Below, in pieces: positions 21,201 to 26,413 of a stretch of DNA of 64,000 nt. The position numbers and the translations under genes are program-made. A model generated the notes under the pieces. The model was given only the letters and a program-made list of their open reading frames with translations, had not been told where the DNA came from and ran no database searches. The stretch's first letter is position 1. Each line of letters opens with the position of its first letter. The stretch covers positions 38,831,403-38,895,402 of the forward strand of contig JAOWCC010001634.1 of assembly GCA_030867875.1 (NCBI GenBank), in the 5' to 3' direction. The DNA comes from Actinernus sp. WN-2022. Lineage: Eukaryota; Cnidaria; Anthozoa; Actiniaria; Actinernidae.

Positions 21201-22891
21201 CTTATCTTCAGGTACTGATGATGGTTCACTTAAGCTTACAAATATATATGATATAGACCGATTTTGCTATCACTGCACTATCCCTTCATCAAGAAACATA
21301 GCTGGAATGGTAGGTAGCCATGGCCGGGAACGCAGTGTCTGGTTCGTTGTCGCAGGGTCCAAAGCGTCATGACAATAGTATCACTGTTCCGGAAAACAAG
21401 ATGTCATTTTCCCCAAAAGGATAATCTTGAATTACCCGAGAGCTTTATTTATTTATTTCAAGATTCGCCAAAAAGGCAGGTGGGAAAACACTAGGACACG
21501 AAGTCCCCTACAAGGCTTTCAGACCCAAGGGATTTCACATCCAAGGGCTGTTCCTATCATAGTCAGCAAATTCTGATGGATCCACCTAGTCGGCACAGGC
21601 TACTTCAAGTGTCTTTTTCTCAGTTCAAGATGTTTCACCTTTGATTTGTACGCAGTGTACGTATTGGTGACCAAGTCTTCGACGCTTTGGACCCTGCGAC
21701 AACAAACCAGACACAGCGTTCCGGCCATGTCTACCACATGTGCACGGAGCAGATCACGGGAACGACCTACCATTCCAGCTATGTTTCTTGAAAAAGGGAC
21801 ATGGACTGCCAAACCTACAGAGGATAGTGTCGATAGCCAAGTCGGTCTATATCATAAATAGAAGTGAACCATCATAGTACCTGAAACTAAGCTTCTCGAG
21901 GAATCCTGAGTTAGATCATTAGTGGGAACACTTCTGATAGCAGCTACTCCTCTCCTTATCCTTCTCTCCACCCCCTCCCCATCTTGTTCTCAATAAGCAA
22001 GTCACGTGATACAAATGGCGCGCGAATTTCGTCTTCCGCTGACCATATTGGACTGTAGAAATTATTGAATATAAATGAAATTTACTGAATAAAATAATAG
22101 GGATTGAATATAAATGGCGTTTACTGAATAAATAATGGTTGAGGATTGAACATATTAAGCAATAATTTATTGAACTAAAACGTTGAACGTAAATCGTTTC
22201 TATTGAATATAAATCCAGTTTACTGAATATAAAACTTGTTTATTGAATATAAAATCGGGTTTACTGAATATAAAATGGTTTACTGAATATATAATAGGTT
22301 TTACTGAATATAAAATGGTTTACTGAATATAAAACCTGTTTATTGAATATAAAATCGGGTTTATTGAATATAAAATCGGGTTACTGAATATAAAACCTGT
22401 TTATTGAATATATAATCGGTTTTACTGAATATAAAATGGTTTACTGAATATAAAACCTGTTTATTGAATATAAAATCGGGTTTACTGAATGTAAAATAGG
22501 TTTACTGAATATTGCAACAATCCGGCAACCATAATGTACAGCTTCGCTTCGGTTTGGAGTTAAAACCTAAAAGACACTTCAAATTTGGAATCATTCTACT
22601 CTCGTCGTAACTTAGCAGAGTTTTCTACAGTTTAAATCAACATTTGACTGTCTTAGACAACTGCAACAATCACAACAGAAGAACACGACATTACCATAAT
22701 CCACGCTGGCAGATTTTTTTGCGGCCGGGGCAAAGTGCAAACCTGAAAGACTTCATACAACTAGCACAGCCGAACTGAAATCACAGTATACTTACGTATA
22801 AGCCAACTCCTAAACAGAGAATGAAGTAAACTGCGATTATTATCCAGTCGATAACGTGAAGTGTTCCTGCCTTTTGGTCGACGAAAGCCAT
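1051..22891 (-). CDS. SLC5-family sodium/solute symporter (SGLT-like), 12 exons, 3' end missing
   Basis: Plasma-membrane Na+-coupled symporter of the SLC5 family, closest in feel to the sugar-transporting SGLT branch (SLC5A1/A9-like); the substrate is inferred, not shown. Twelve exons with matching phases join into about 542 residues in one open frame, starting at the ATG at 22891. Landmarks in order: a first membrane helix in exon 1; the YFLAGRS motif; [19 protein letters not shown], with the Asn and His that contact sugar in SGLT1; [19 protein letters not shown], which in SGLT1 holds the sugar-stacking Tyr-Trp; [15 protein letters not shown], with the Ser-rich Na2-site helix; and [12 protein letters not shown]. 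Family members are usually about 660-690 residues, so the last transmembrane helices and the C-terminus are absent. Introns are large and filled with mobile elements, but no coding exon is broken. Seen: exons, motifs and splice sites. Inferred: transport activity and sugar preference. Confidence 0.93.
1450..1537 (-). CDS. SLC5 gene exon 11
   Basis: Encodes residues 431-460, 88 nt, phase 0 to 1. A charged start ([11 protein letters not shown], the conserved E(L)..VGR motif) runs into a helix ending MWLPIIQG. The acceptor is TATCACAG and the donor G|GTGAGA. Confidence 0.93.
1798..2170. repeat. Dispersed repeat, family A, copy 1
   Basis: Starts CATCAAATATTTTCTCTCG and carries the sub-palindrome CGATATTTTCTCTCCGCGAGCGGGAAATATC. 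The same sequence recurs at about 31528 and 36336. It lies in intron 10 of the SLC5 gene and is non-coding; probably a non-autonomous DNA transposon. Confidence 0.7.
2291..2435 (-). CDS. SLC5 gene exon 10 (Na2-site helix)
   Basis: Encodes residues 382-430, 145 nt, phase 2 to 0. It contains [20 protein letters not shown] followed by [17 protein letters not shown], the Ser-rich helix whose serines coordinate Na+ at the Na2 site in SGLT1. It ends RPQ|GTAAAT. Confidence 0.95.
2554..2640. repeat. Family B hairpin element (MITE-like), copy 1
   Basis: Two near-perfect arms containing GGCGGCCATGTTGGATGACA, separated by a loop of about 20 nt, begin and end with GACGT-type sequence. Related hairpins lie at 40460, 49940 and 53490. 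Confidence 0.7.
2898..3265 (+). repeat. Eight tandem copies of a 46-bp tRNA-like SINE head
   Basis: Units start at 2898, 2944, 2990, 3036, 3082, 3128, 3174 and 3220, each beginning TTAGCTCAGTTGGTAGAGCA (tRNA D-arm / A-box). Only the last unit runs on into GGGGTTCGAATCCC (B-box / T-arm). Minor variants are GTTGATAG in unit 3 and TCTACAGTG in unit 5. The repeat amplifies the A-box half of a tRNA-derived SINE promoter. Confidence 0.9.
3266..3542 (+). mobile_element. Body and tail of tRNA-derived SINE
   Basis: Follows the last tRNA-like head: TTCGAATCCCGACC, then GACGTGAAAGAACCTGTTGT and AAACTGCACGGCAGC, ending in an (CTTT)n tail near 3525-3540. The body matches the SINE at 24003-24402. Confidence 0.75.
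3766..4433. other. SLC5 intron 9, left part
   Basis: AT-rich intron DNA. Several short CCAATCA/ATTGG motifs occur in both orientations (4050, 4130, 4160), suggesting an old inverted-repeat element. No coding signal was seen. Confidence 0.4.
4434..4651 (-). CDS. SLC5 gene exon 9
   Basis: Encodes residues 310-382, 218 nt, phase 0 to 2. It begins [20 protein letters not shown], the canonical (V)IVQR(C/S)LAAKN..HAKGG motif, followed by a helix ([18 protein letters not shown]) and a Cys-rich extracellular segment ([17 protein letters not shown]) typical of the SGLT disulphide loop. It ends AYPKL across the splice. Confidence 0.95.
4652..5436. other. SLC5 intron 8, right part
   Basis: No exon or well-bounded repeat identified. 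A short open frame around 4936-5118 lacks homology I recognise and has no splice support; treated as non-coding. Confidence 0.4.
5437..5921. mobile_element. Nested inverted-repeat elements
   Basis: A hairpin at about 5461-5538 (GACGGTACGAGGTC with inverse) lies beside an element at about 5565-5900 with inverted ends CCACACCGCGGCAAAACGT. Outside both, GGTGGCCACC occurs at 5440 and 5900. The pattern suggests one element inserted beside or into another. Confidence 0.65.
6076..6251. mobile_element. Short TIR element (MITE-like)
   Basis: About 45-bp inverted ends (TTTCAGCGGTATTGACCC...CACTTCGATGTAATGAA and inverse) flank an interior of about 85 bp. Ends differ by a few bases. Non-coding. Confidence 0.75.
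6456..6748 (-). CDS. SLC5 gene exon 8 (glycosylated loop and WYWCTDQ)
   Basis: Encodes residues 212-309, 293 nt, phase 1 to 0. It opens with [14 protein letters not shown], then a lineage-specific extracellular loop with five N-glycosylation sequons in under 30 residues, then [26 protein letters not shown]. The Tyr-Trp of WYWCTDQ matches SGLT1 Y290/W291, which contact sugar. The exon ends at the conserved DQ|V splice position. Confidence 0.95.
6842..6931. repeat. Family F hairpin element with pyrimidine core
   Basis: Ends AGCCTGCG and CGCAGGC are inverted; the centre is a C/T-rich run (CCCCCCTCCGTTTCCCCCCT). Lies just upstream of SLC5 exon 8 in intron 7. Confidence 0.5.
7504..7808. repeat. 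39-bp minisatellite, about 7.7 copies
   Basis: Unit GCTGCGGCAATGGGCATATC followed by ACCACATACGATACAATAG. Full copies start at 7519, 7558, 7597, 7636, 7675, 7714 and 7753, with a partial at 7792 and a short stub at 7504. Because 39 is divisible by three, several frames stay open, but it sits inside SLC5 intron 7 and the open frames are judged accidental. Confidence 0.97.
7809..8959. other. SLC5 intron 7, middle
   Basis: Contains a C/T-rich run at about 8028-8082 (CCCCTCCCCTCCCCTCC) and a fragment at about 8708-8735 with the family F-like end AGCCTGTTCGCAGGCT. Otherwise AT-rich non-coding DNA. Confidence 0.4.
8960..9287. mobile_element. TIR element with 44-bp perfect ends and internal degenerate minisatellite
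   Basis: Left end 8960-9003 and right end 9244-9287 are exact inverted copies (starting TGGGCTATTGCACTTAATTT). The interior repeats a motif of about 30 bp built on CCCAAAGAATTCCT, eight or so times. Identical ends suggest recent activity. No transposase. Confidence 0.85.
9288..9891. other. SLC5 intron 7, right end
   Basis: Contains weak repetition of CTATTCCAGACTAAATATGG at 9670-9760. No genes. Confidence 0.35.
9892..9972 (-). CDS. SLC5 gene exon 7
   Basis: Encodes residues 185-212, 81 nt, phase 1 to 1. It carries [13 protein letters not shown], matching the diagnostic GGL(A/K)AV(I/M)YTD(T/A)LQ of SLC5 proteins, then a helix ([14 protein letters not shown]). Confidence 0.95.
10250..10500. 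repeat. Degenerate repeat of GTGGGGCATTTGACCCA
   Basis: Six or seven imperfect units of about 35-40 bp carrying GGGGCATTTGACCCA and GAAACTACAGATAGT. The same GGGGCATTTG core appears, inverted, several times at 34390-34745. Confidence 0.75.
10979..11084 (-). CDS. SLC5 gene exon 6
   Basis: Encodes residues 150-185 (last codon split), 106 nt, phase 0 to 1. It starts [13 protein letters not shown], the conserved (D)IFSGAIFI equivalent, followed by a helix ending ITAIYTLLG. The donor is G|GTAAGT. Confidence 0.94.
11364..11575. repeat. Family C element, copy 1
   Basis: Bears TGAGATCAGTAG, TTTGTAAATGCTATTTTTCACC, ATCTTTCTAAAACAGC, TCCCATGGGGATCACAAGC and CATGTGACTGTTTCCTACAA. Related blocks lie at 18690, 34850, 52740, 54085 and 54740. 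Non-coding, within SLC5 intron 5. Confidence 0.65.
11891..11995 (-). CDS. SLC5 gene exon 5
   Basis: Encodes residues 115-149, 105 nt, phase 0 to 0. It begins [12 protein letters not shown], the conserved TMPEYL(R/K)KR(F/Y) motif of SGLTs, and continues into a membrane helix ([17 protein letters not shown]). The donor is GTATGT. Confidence 0.95.
12119..12340 (+). mobile_element. tRNA-derived SINE (second type)
   Basis: Head with A-box-like TAGCCCAGTGGTTAAGCA and B-box-like GCGGGTTCAAACCCC, followed by GACCAGCACTCAAGCTCTTA, AAATAACTTCAGGAG and TAAATGGTTAGACCTTC. The same body type, with GTCTTAAAAT and TCGGATAAGGACG, occurs at 39785-39960. Confidence 0.75.
12341..13252. other. SLC5 intron 4, right part
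   Basis: AT-rich intron DNA without a recognisable gene. Weak inverted similarity around GAACAGAAG (12370) and CTGTTCTTATG (12757) hints at an old element. Confidence 0.35.
13253..13312 (-). CDS. SLC5 gene exon 4
   Basis: Encodes residues 95-114, a 60-nt exon in phase 0 to 0. It codes for a Leu-rich helix ending [10 protein letters not shown], matching the family pattern (LFVPVYIKAG in many members). The acceptor is TATAG and the donor GTAAGT. Confidence 0.93.
13921..14025 (-). CDS. SLC5 gene exon 3 (substrate/Na+ site helix)
   Basis: Encodes residues 60-94, 105 nt, phase 0 to 0. It holds the SLC5 signature [20 protein letters not shown]; the Asn and His correspond to SGLT1 N78 and H83, which contact sugar, and the stretch contributes to the Na2 site. 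It ends SYEWQ|GTGACT. The acceptor follows AATACAG. Confidence 0.95.
14110..14225. repeat. Dispersed repeat shared with 29340-29430
   Basis: Contains ATCCTCAGGCAAAAACCATTGATGGGAA, found in inverse orientation near 29390. Both lie in non-coding DNA. Confidence 0.5.
14520..15015. mobile_element. Inverted-repeat element interrupted by a family D MITE
   Basis: Outer inverted arms at about 14522-14610 and 14925-15015 (GGATGCCAGAGGTTCT, GAAGGCAGGGAGAACC and inverses). The centre is a separate 180-bp element at 14694-14877 with its own ends, so this is one insertion nested in another. Confidence 0.7.
14694..14880. mobile_element. Family D MITE, copy 1
   Basis: Inverted ends AATAGACC.TTTCAGCTTGCC plus TTGCCCCATTTCAGAC; the core has TTGAGTAATGTTTTTT and GAGGAAATGTACCA. 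Sisters at 30846-31048 and 53178-53345 share this order. Confidence 0.85.
15241..15274. repeat. (TA)n microsatellite at element edge
   Basis: A TA run directly abuts the left end of the TIR element; matching runs follow its right end (16579-16602) and the palindrome (16786-16802). Confidence 0.9.
15275..16578. mobile_element. 1.3-kb TIR element with tRNA-like sequence inside each terminal repeat
   Basis: Left TIR 15275-15475 and right TIR 16378-16578 are each 201 bp and almost identical when inverted (one mismatch seen). Both begin CAGTCGTTGCCGTTAATG and abut TA repeats, consistent with a TA target. Each TIR contains a tRNA-like stretch with A-box TGGTCTAATGGTTAACGC and B-box GAGTTCAAGTCTC (15402-15474 and its inverse). 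The 0.9-kb interior has no transposase, only a 69-codon frame at 16146-16352. Superfamily unknown. Confidence 0.85.
16146..16354 (+). CDS. Small open frame inside the TIR element
   Basis: Sixty-nine codons from ATG: an acidic start (MDDVDDQN), a region with [15 protein letters not shown], a hydrophobic stretch ([20 protein letters not shown]) and a Lys-rich end. It lies wholly within the element interior next to the right TIR. No homology recognised; could be a truncated exon captured by the element or chance. Not convincing as a gene by itself. Confidence 0.2.
16658..16785. repeat. Perfect 128-bp palindrome
   Basis: Arms are exact inverse copies about a CATG centre at 16720-16723, with no spacer. 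The outermost part is AAATAAAATAAAATGATGG and the innermost GCTACTCGGAGTTTC. It lies in SLC5 intron 1 or its edge, between two TA runs, and could form a cruciform or a 64-bp hairpin. Confidence 0.95.
16857..16937 (-). CDS. SLC5 gene exon 2
   Basis: Encodes residues 33-59, 81 nt, phase 0 to 0. A basic loop ([12 protein letters not shown]) leads into [12 protein letters not shown], the conserved entry to the second helix. The acceptor is TTTTCAG and the donor GTAAGT. A 5.9-kb first intron containing a LINE and a 2-kb foldback separates it from exon 1. Confidence 0.93.
17495..18675 (-). pseudogene. 5'-truncated LINE: C-terminal half of reverse transcriptase
   Basis: A non-LTR retrotransposon reverse transcriptase, open from about 18675 to 17683 on the minus strand (about 330 codons). 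It contains the fingers segment [11 protein letters not shown], the motif [15 protein letters not shown], the catalytic palm box as YVDD (FKYVDDTT), the KCKELKISF region, and [16 protein letters not shown] followed by the thumb and C-terminal domain ([20 protein letters not shown]). The first half, including the endonuclease, is missing; the break falls at about 18675 next to a family C element. The 3' tail is a (TATC)n run near 17505. A jockey/CR1-like clade is likely. Because the visible frame is intact, it inserted recently. Confidence 0.9.
18690..18945. mobile_element. Family C element with internal hairpin
   Basis: Shows GCAGTCACGTGATACC, CAATGGGATTACGAGCTCAA, TTTCAGAAAGATTGACAATTG, and a near-perfect hairpin at about 18792-18860 (GGTGAAAAATAACATTAACA and inverse). 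It sits exactly at the truncated 5' end of the LINE. Confidence 0.7.
18946..20557. other. SLC5 intron 1, middle
   Basis: About 1.6 kb of AT-rich intron without recognisable exons or bounded repeats. Short open frames (for example 19719-19946 and 20274-20462) lack homology and splice support. Confidence 0.4.
20558..22533. mobile_element. 2-kb foldback element with minisatellite arms
   Basis: Ends TATGGTTGCCGGATTGTTGC and inverse bound the element. Each arm (about 0.8 kb) has an outer minisatellite of TATTCAGTAAACCGATTTTA-type 17-18-bp units (20579-21035; 22070-22515) and an inner unique part with GGGAGGGGGTGGAGAG, GATCTAACTCAGGATTCCTC and GACAACAAACCAGACACAGC-type sequence. The 21370-21690 centre is single-copy. 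The arms are inverse but not identical, with indels. Both inner arms read outward-to-inward through the same short frame ([17 protein letters not shown] in the left arm; NIAGMVG in both), so a 5' gene fragment may have been captured and duplicated. No transposase. Confidence 0.85.
22796..22891 (-). CDS. SLC5 gene exon 1 (start codon, first TM helix)
   Basis: Encodes residues 1-32. The ATG at 22891 is followed by a short hydrophilic lead and then a hydrophobic helix ([20 protein letters not shown]), the usual first helix of SLC5 proteins. The donor is TAC|GTAAGT, phase 0. No clear TATA box was seen upstream; the 5' UTR and transcription start are unknown. Confidence 0.9.
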
Positions 22892-23338
22892 TTTTTTGGA
22901 ACCACTTGTTTCCTGCTTACAAGTACAAATTCACCTGTTCTTTACAAAAATGCAACCAGCCACGTCGCGTCGCAGTTAATGTCCCTATTTTGTCACCTTT
23001 TTTTAGTCTCCCTTAATTGCTTCTAGGCTTTGGATGTCGAATAATTCGTTAGTGTTTACAATTACACCACTAGTGGTTTTAGCAGTGTGTCTTTTTGGCG
23101 ACTTTCATAAGAGTATTCTTCGCAAAGTTAGCTGGATTGTGTTTGTTGATTTCAGCTTTCAGTTTGGAAGGCTCGAAGTTTTGTGTCGCGTGGGGGGGCG
23201 GGGTTGGAGGTGTTTTGACAGTTTTTTTGTGACGTCAAGAGATCTTATTGGCGCCAAAACACATCACTAGATGTGGCACAAATCTTTATAAATCATTCAT
23301 TGGCTATTGCCTCCTTTGCAGGCGTTCTTGGTGTAATC
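22892..23338. other. Upstream flank of the SLC5 gene
   Basis: Probable 5' UTR and promoter region: the ATG is at 22891 reading left. No TATA box or other element was identified with confidence. Confidence 0.4.
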
Positions 23339-23493
23339 TAGCCTGCTTGCAGGCTCTCGTTTTTTTTCGGAAATGTTAGTTTTCGGGTCGGGCTTGGGTT
23401 ACCTGTGGGGGTCCGGACCTCGCTCGGCCCACAGGTAACCCAACCCGAAAACTAATATTTCCGAAAAAACCTGAGAGCCTGTAAGCAGGCTAG
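23339..23493. mobile_element. Family F hairpin MITE (155 bp)
   Basis: Ends AGCCTGCTTGCAGGCTCTCG and inverse; the arms continue through TTTTCGGAAAT.TTAGTTTTCGGGT and GGGTTACCTGTGGG. The loop is about 15 bp. Flanks CTA/TAG suggest a short target duplication. Confidence 0.85.
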
Positions 23494-24002
23494 GTGTAAT
23501 AGGAGATTAGGACCGACACTAAGAACGCCTGCAAAGGAGCTCGAGGCTATTGGTTATGGTAGACAGATCAAATCAGTTTAGGCTTTCTACAATCTGAGAC
23601 GATAGAAGAACATATCTGACGGCAACCGCGATTTGTTATCGTTCAACCTGCATATATACAATTAATAATCGTTGAACTGGCTAGGCCAGGAGGATATTAT
23701 TATTCTGCTTAAAAACGACCAACAGAAATTCTTATGATAATTTCAAAAAAGACTAGATGCTGAACGTGGCATGGCCCGAGTGCTGAGTTCACATTGTCAT
23801 TGCTGTCGATGTAAAAATCTGAAAGTTTAACTAGTTGTAGTTGGTATAATCAATAATTATAAGTCGATTAAGGTATGCTACGCCGTAGGGAGCGACTAGA
23901 AAATATGTAAGCAAATACCGTGAACAAAAATCCTGCAAAAATACGTTGGATCCGAAGTGAGGACCTATATCTACAGCCAAAAGATAAACAATAAGAATGA
24001 AA

Positions 24003-24402
24003 TGATTAGCTCAGTTGGTAGAGCACGGTCTAGAGTGCGGGAGGTCGGGGGTTCGAATCCTTGGGCAGGGACGTTTATAAATAAGCCGTTGGCCTTGTCT
24101 CCTTCTACTCCTATTAAATCAGTATTTGAAGGGGACGTGAAAGAACCTGTTGTACTACTCGAAAAAGAGCAGGGGATTGTCACCCGGTACAGCAGCCTGG
24201 CCATTGCACTAACCACACACTCAACATTGTAAACTGCGTGGCAGCTATTAGCGCCGTAAAGCAGTCCGAAATAATTCACTGACGGGGTATATGCCGGTGA
24301 GTAATATGTAAAACGCCATGAGACTGTGGTGATATGACGATATATAAATATGGCCATTATTATTATTTTTATTTACTTATTATTATTATTATTATTATTA
24401 TT
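24003..24402 (+). mobile_element. tRNA-derived SINE inserted in a retrozyme
   Basis: Head TTAGCTCAGTTGGTAGAGCA, B-box GGGGTTCGAATCC, body GACGTGAAAGAACCTGTTGT and AACTGCGTGGCAGC, tail (TTA)n at 24357-24402. The uninterrupted sequence GAATGAAAAGTCCG in the array at about 46370 is the empty site, so the insertion limits are known to within a few bases. Confidence 0.88.
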
Positions 24403-24512
24403 AAAAGTCCGAAGACTACAACAAAGCTGATATACAACGTAAAATTCTAACACAAAGCACTAAGGTTAGCTACGCCTGGCACGAAAAGCGCTCCGACCAG
24501 CCTGAGATTGTA

Positions 24513-24557
24513 GCCATAGACAACTGTTTCGTTCTTATTACAACTCGTCAGTATGGC
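24513..24557 (-). ncRNA. Hammerhead ribozyme, type I minimal, degenerate copy
   Basis: Minus strand: GCCATA, the core box CTGACGAG, a stem II of GTTGT/AGAAC around AATA, the second core box GAAAC, a tiny stem III ACAGTTGT, cleavage triplet GTC, and TATGGC closing stem I. Stem II has one G-G mismatch compared with the array copies, so activity may be reduced. Confidence 0.8.
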
Positions 24558-24565
24558 ATAGTGAA

Positions 24566-25354
24566 AGAACGTGAAAGAACCTGCTAAATTAAAAAGTTGA
24601 GTGGTTCAATTCATTTGGCAAAATTTCCGACGGGTAAACCTTATAAGCCTGTTCCATTATTTTGCCTTCAAATCGAAATGACTGGATTTTAGACGTAAGC
24701 AACTGACGTTTTCAAGCGCTTTCCGTCGCACTTACTTTGCCTCTGATACACTCTGCTTGCTATCTGTTAACATAGGACATTCTGATTATAATCGCGTTCT
24801 TAAAATCATTTTGTATATCATAAAACGAGCAAGTCAATGAAATGTATTCATAGATCATGAAATACAGACCTATTAAATCAAAGTAAAGAGCAATGGCGAG
24901 AAAGGCGTTGAACATTTTCTGCATTACCATTTATGTATATGGCAATTAATGCTAATAAAGTTTGTTGCATTCATGTGATTCTTGATGTCTCGATAGCAGA
25001 TAGGAAATACTGAGACTACAGATACAATCGCCATAACTAGAATATAAAATCAATTATTCAAAGGGATCGCAGGTGACTAAGCTTGCACCGTATCTGTTGT
25101 GGTAAAATGTTAACTGAATGAAATCGCTGTATTCATTGACACGTACAGTTTAATGTTGGTCCGTACGAGATGCAATCATGGGAGAATGTGTTCCGCGTTT
25201 GGCCCGGGCTTGGATATAGTTTGCGAGTGTTAGCACCACGCTACCGGTACGATTAAGACAGCAACAATTTAAAAATAATTTGGAATTATTCAGTATCATT
25301 AGATGTTATAACTGAATCCCACACATCGTAAAATCCCGCGTATACGCTGACTAT
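24566..25354. other. Intergenic DNA
   Basis: No gene, RNA or bounded repeat recognised. Confidence 0.35.
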
Positions 25355-26036
25355 TTCATTCATGAGCGTATACAAATCCCTAGTTCAATCTCATTTTGAC
25401 TCAGTACTGTAGTTGCGTCTGCAGGGGTAACTTAGCCTGCGTCGCATCCGAACTGAACCCCGGTTAAGTCCGTAGAACCGGGGTTCAGTACGGATGCGAC
25501 GCAGTCTAGGGTTACTTAAACAAAGGGTTGGCAGACAAACTTCAGAAACTACAAAATCGTGCAGCCCGCATACTGACAAATCTCCCATTCCAGACCCATA
25601 TCGATGATCTCTTGGGCACCTTCAGTTGGAAAAGGCTCGACAGTCAGAGAGCCACCCAAACGGCTATCCTAATGTACAAAGCCATGCACGGTCTGGCTCC
25701 CGCCGGCATACTTGACTAAAACGTTTGAAACACGAAACTCGATCAGCCTTAAAATATGATCTGAGAGGTGCGAGTTCCAAAATATCTATGCCACAACCCC
25801 TGACAAACTTTGGCATAAAACGAATTTGCTACAACGGGGCTGAACTTTGGAATTCATTGCCTGAGGATATCAGATTATCTGATACAATTAATATTTTTAG
25901 AACTAAACTACGTAAACATACACTATTGTAATTACAATCTTATAAGCCACGTCAAAAATGTAAAGCAGTAGGCATTCTTTTTATAAATGCTATTACCGGT
26001 TTCTTACGTGTATAAATAAAGTATGTATGTATGTAT
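25355..26036 (+). pseudogene. LINE remnant: C-terminal end of reverse transcriptase, broken
   Basis: Post-catalytic C-terminal domain of a non-LTR retrotransposon polyprotein: MSVYKSLVQSHFDS before a hairpin insertion, ADKLQKLQNRAARILTNLPF after it, then a stop and frame change near 25719, then GIKRICYNGAELWNSLPEDI to a stop at 25931. The LQNRAARI and LWNSLP motifs are standard for CR1/L2-like elements. The 3' end is a (TATG)n tail at about 26019-26036. Dead copy with an insertion and a frameshift. Confidence 0.85.
25431..25510. mobile_element. Hairpin MITE inserted into the LINE remnant
   Basis: Arms GCCTGCGTCGCATCCGAACT and inverse around a short loop, with inner palindrome CCCCGGTT...AACCGGGG. 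Flanked by GGGTAACTTA and GGGTTACTTA, a probable target duplication of about 10 bp with one change. Confidence 0.8.
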
Positions 26037-26152
26037 GCATAAGTAACTGTTTCTTAATGCTTTTTATGGTTACCCTAAATCCTCTATTTAGCCCCTCTCT
26101 TTTAAGATCCCCTCTTCTAATAAGCCCCAATCCCTTATTATTTAAGGTATTC

Positions 26153-26413
26153 TAAAGCCCGGTGTACACGACAAACGGCACTCCTAACTTGGGCACGGCA
26201 CTCCTAACTTGGGCACGGCAATCCTTAACAGGCGGGCCGAGACGGCTACCTTTTTCAGAGGGCCTCTAAACCCCTAGCCGATTATCGGGCACATATACTG
26301 GGGACATTCCATTTATACGACAAAAGTAAGGGGTGCCGTGCCGATAATATTTGGCACGCGTACATGAAATTTTGAAGTACCGTATCTAAAATGCTTGTCG
26401 TGTATAAGCCGGG
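26153..26413. mobile_element. TIR element (MITE-like)
   Basis: Ends AAAGCCCGGTGTACACGACAA and TTGTCGTGTATAAGCCGGG are inverted. The interior has a 2x repeat of CACTCCTAACTTGGGCACGG. Non-coding. Confidence 0.75.

Larger units (their letters stand above)
23900..24565 (-). mobile_element. Diverged solo retrozyme copy, split by a SINE
   Basis: Matches the 513-bp array units at 46270-47651: AGCAAATACCGTG.ACAAAAATCC, TACGTTGGATCCGAAGTGAG, then after the SINE AAGTCCGAAGACTACA and the ribozyme. Similarity stops just past the ribozyme at about 24560. Point differences from the array units show that it is older. Confidence 0.85.

Noticed and set aside
23971..24357. 128-codon frame with [18 protein letters not shown]
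   Set aside because: This is the well-known conceptual translation of a tRNA-like SINE head, not a gene.
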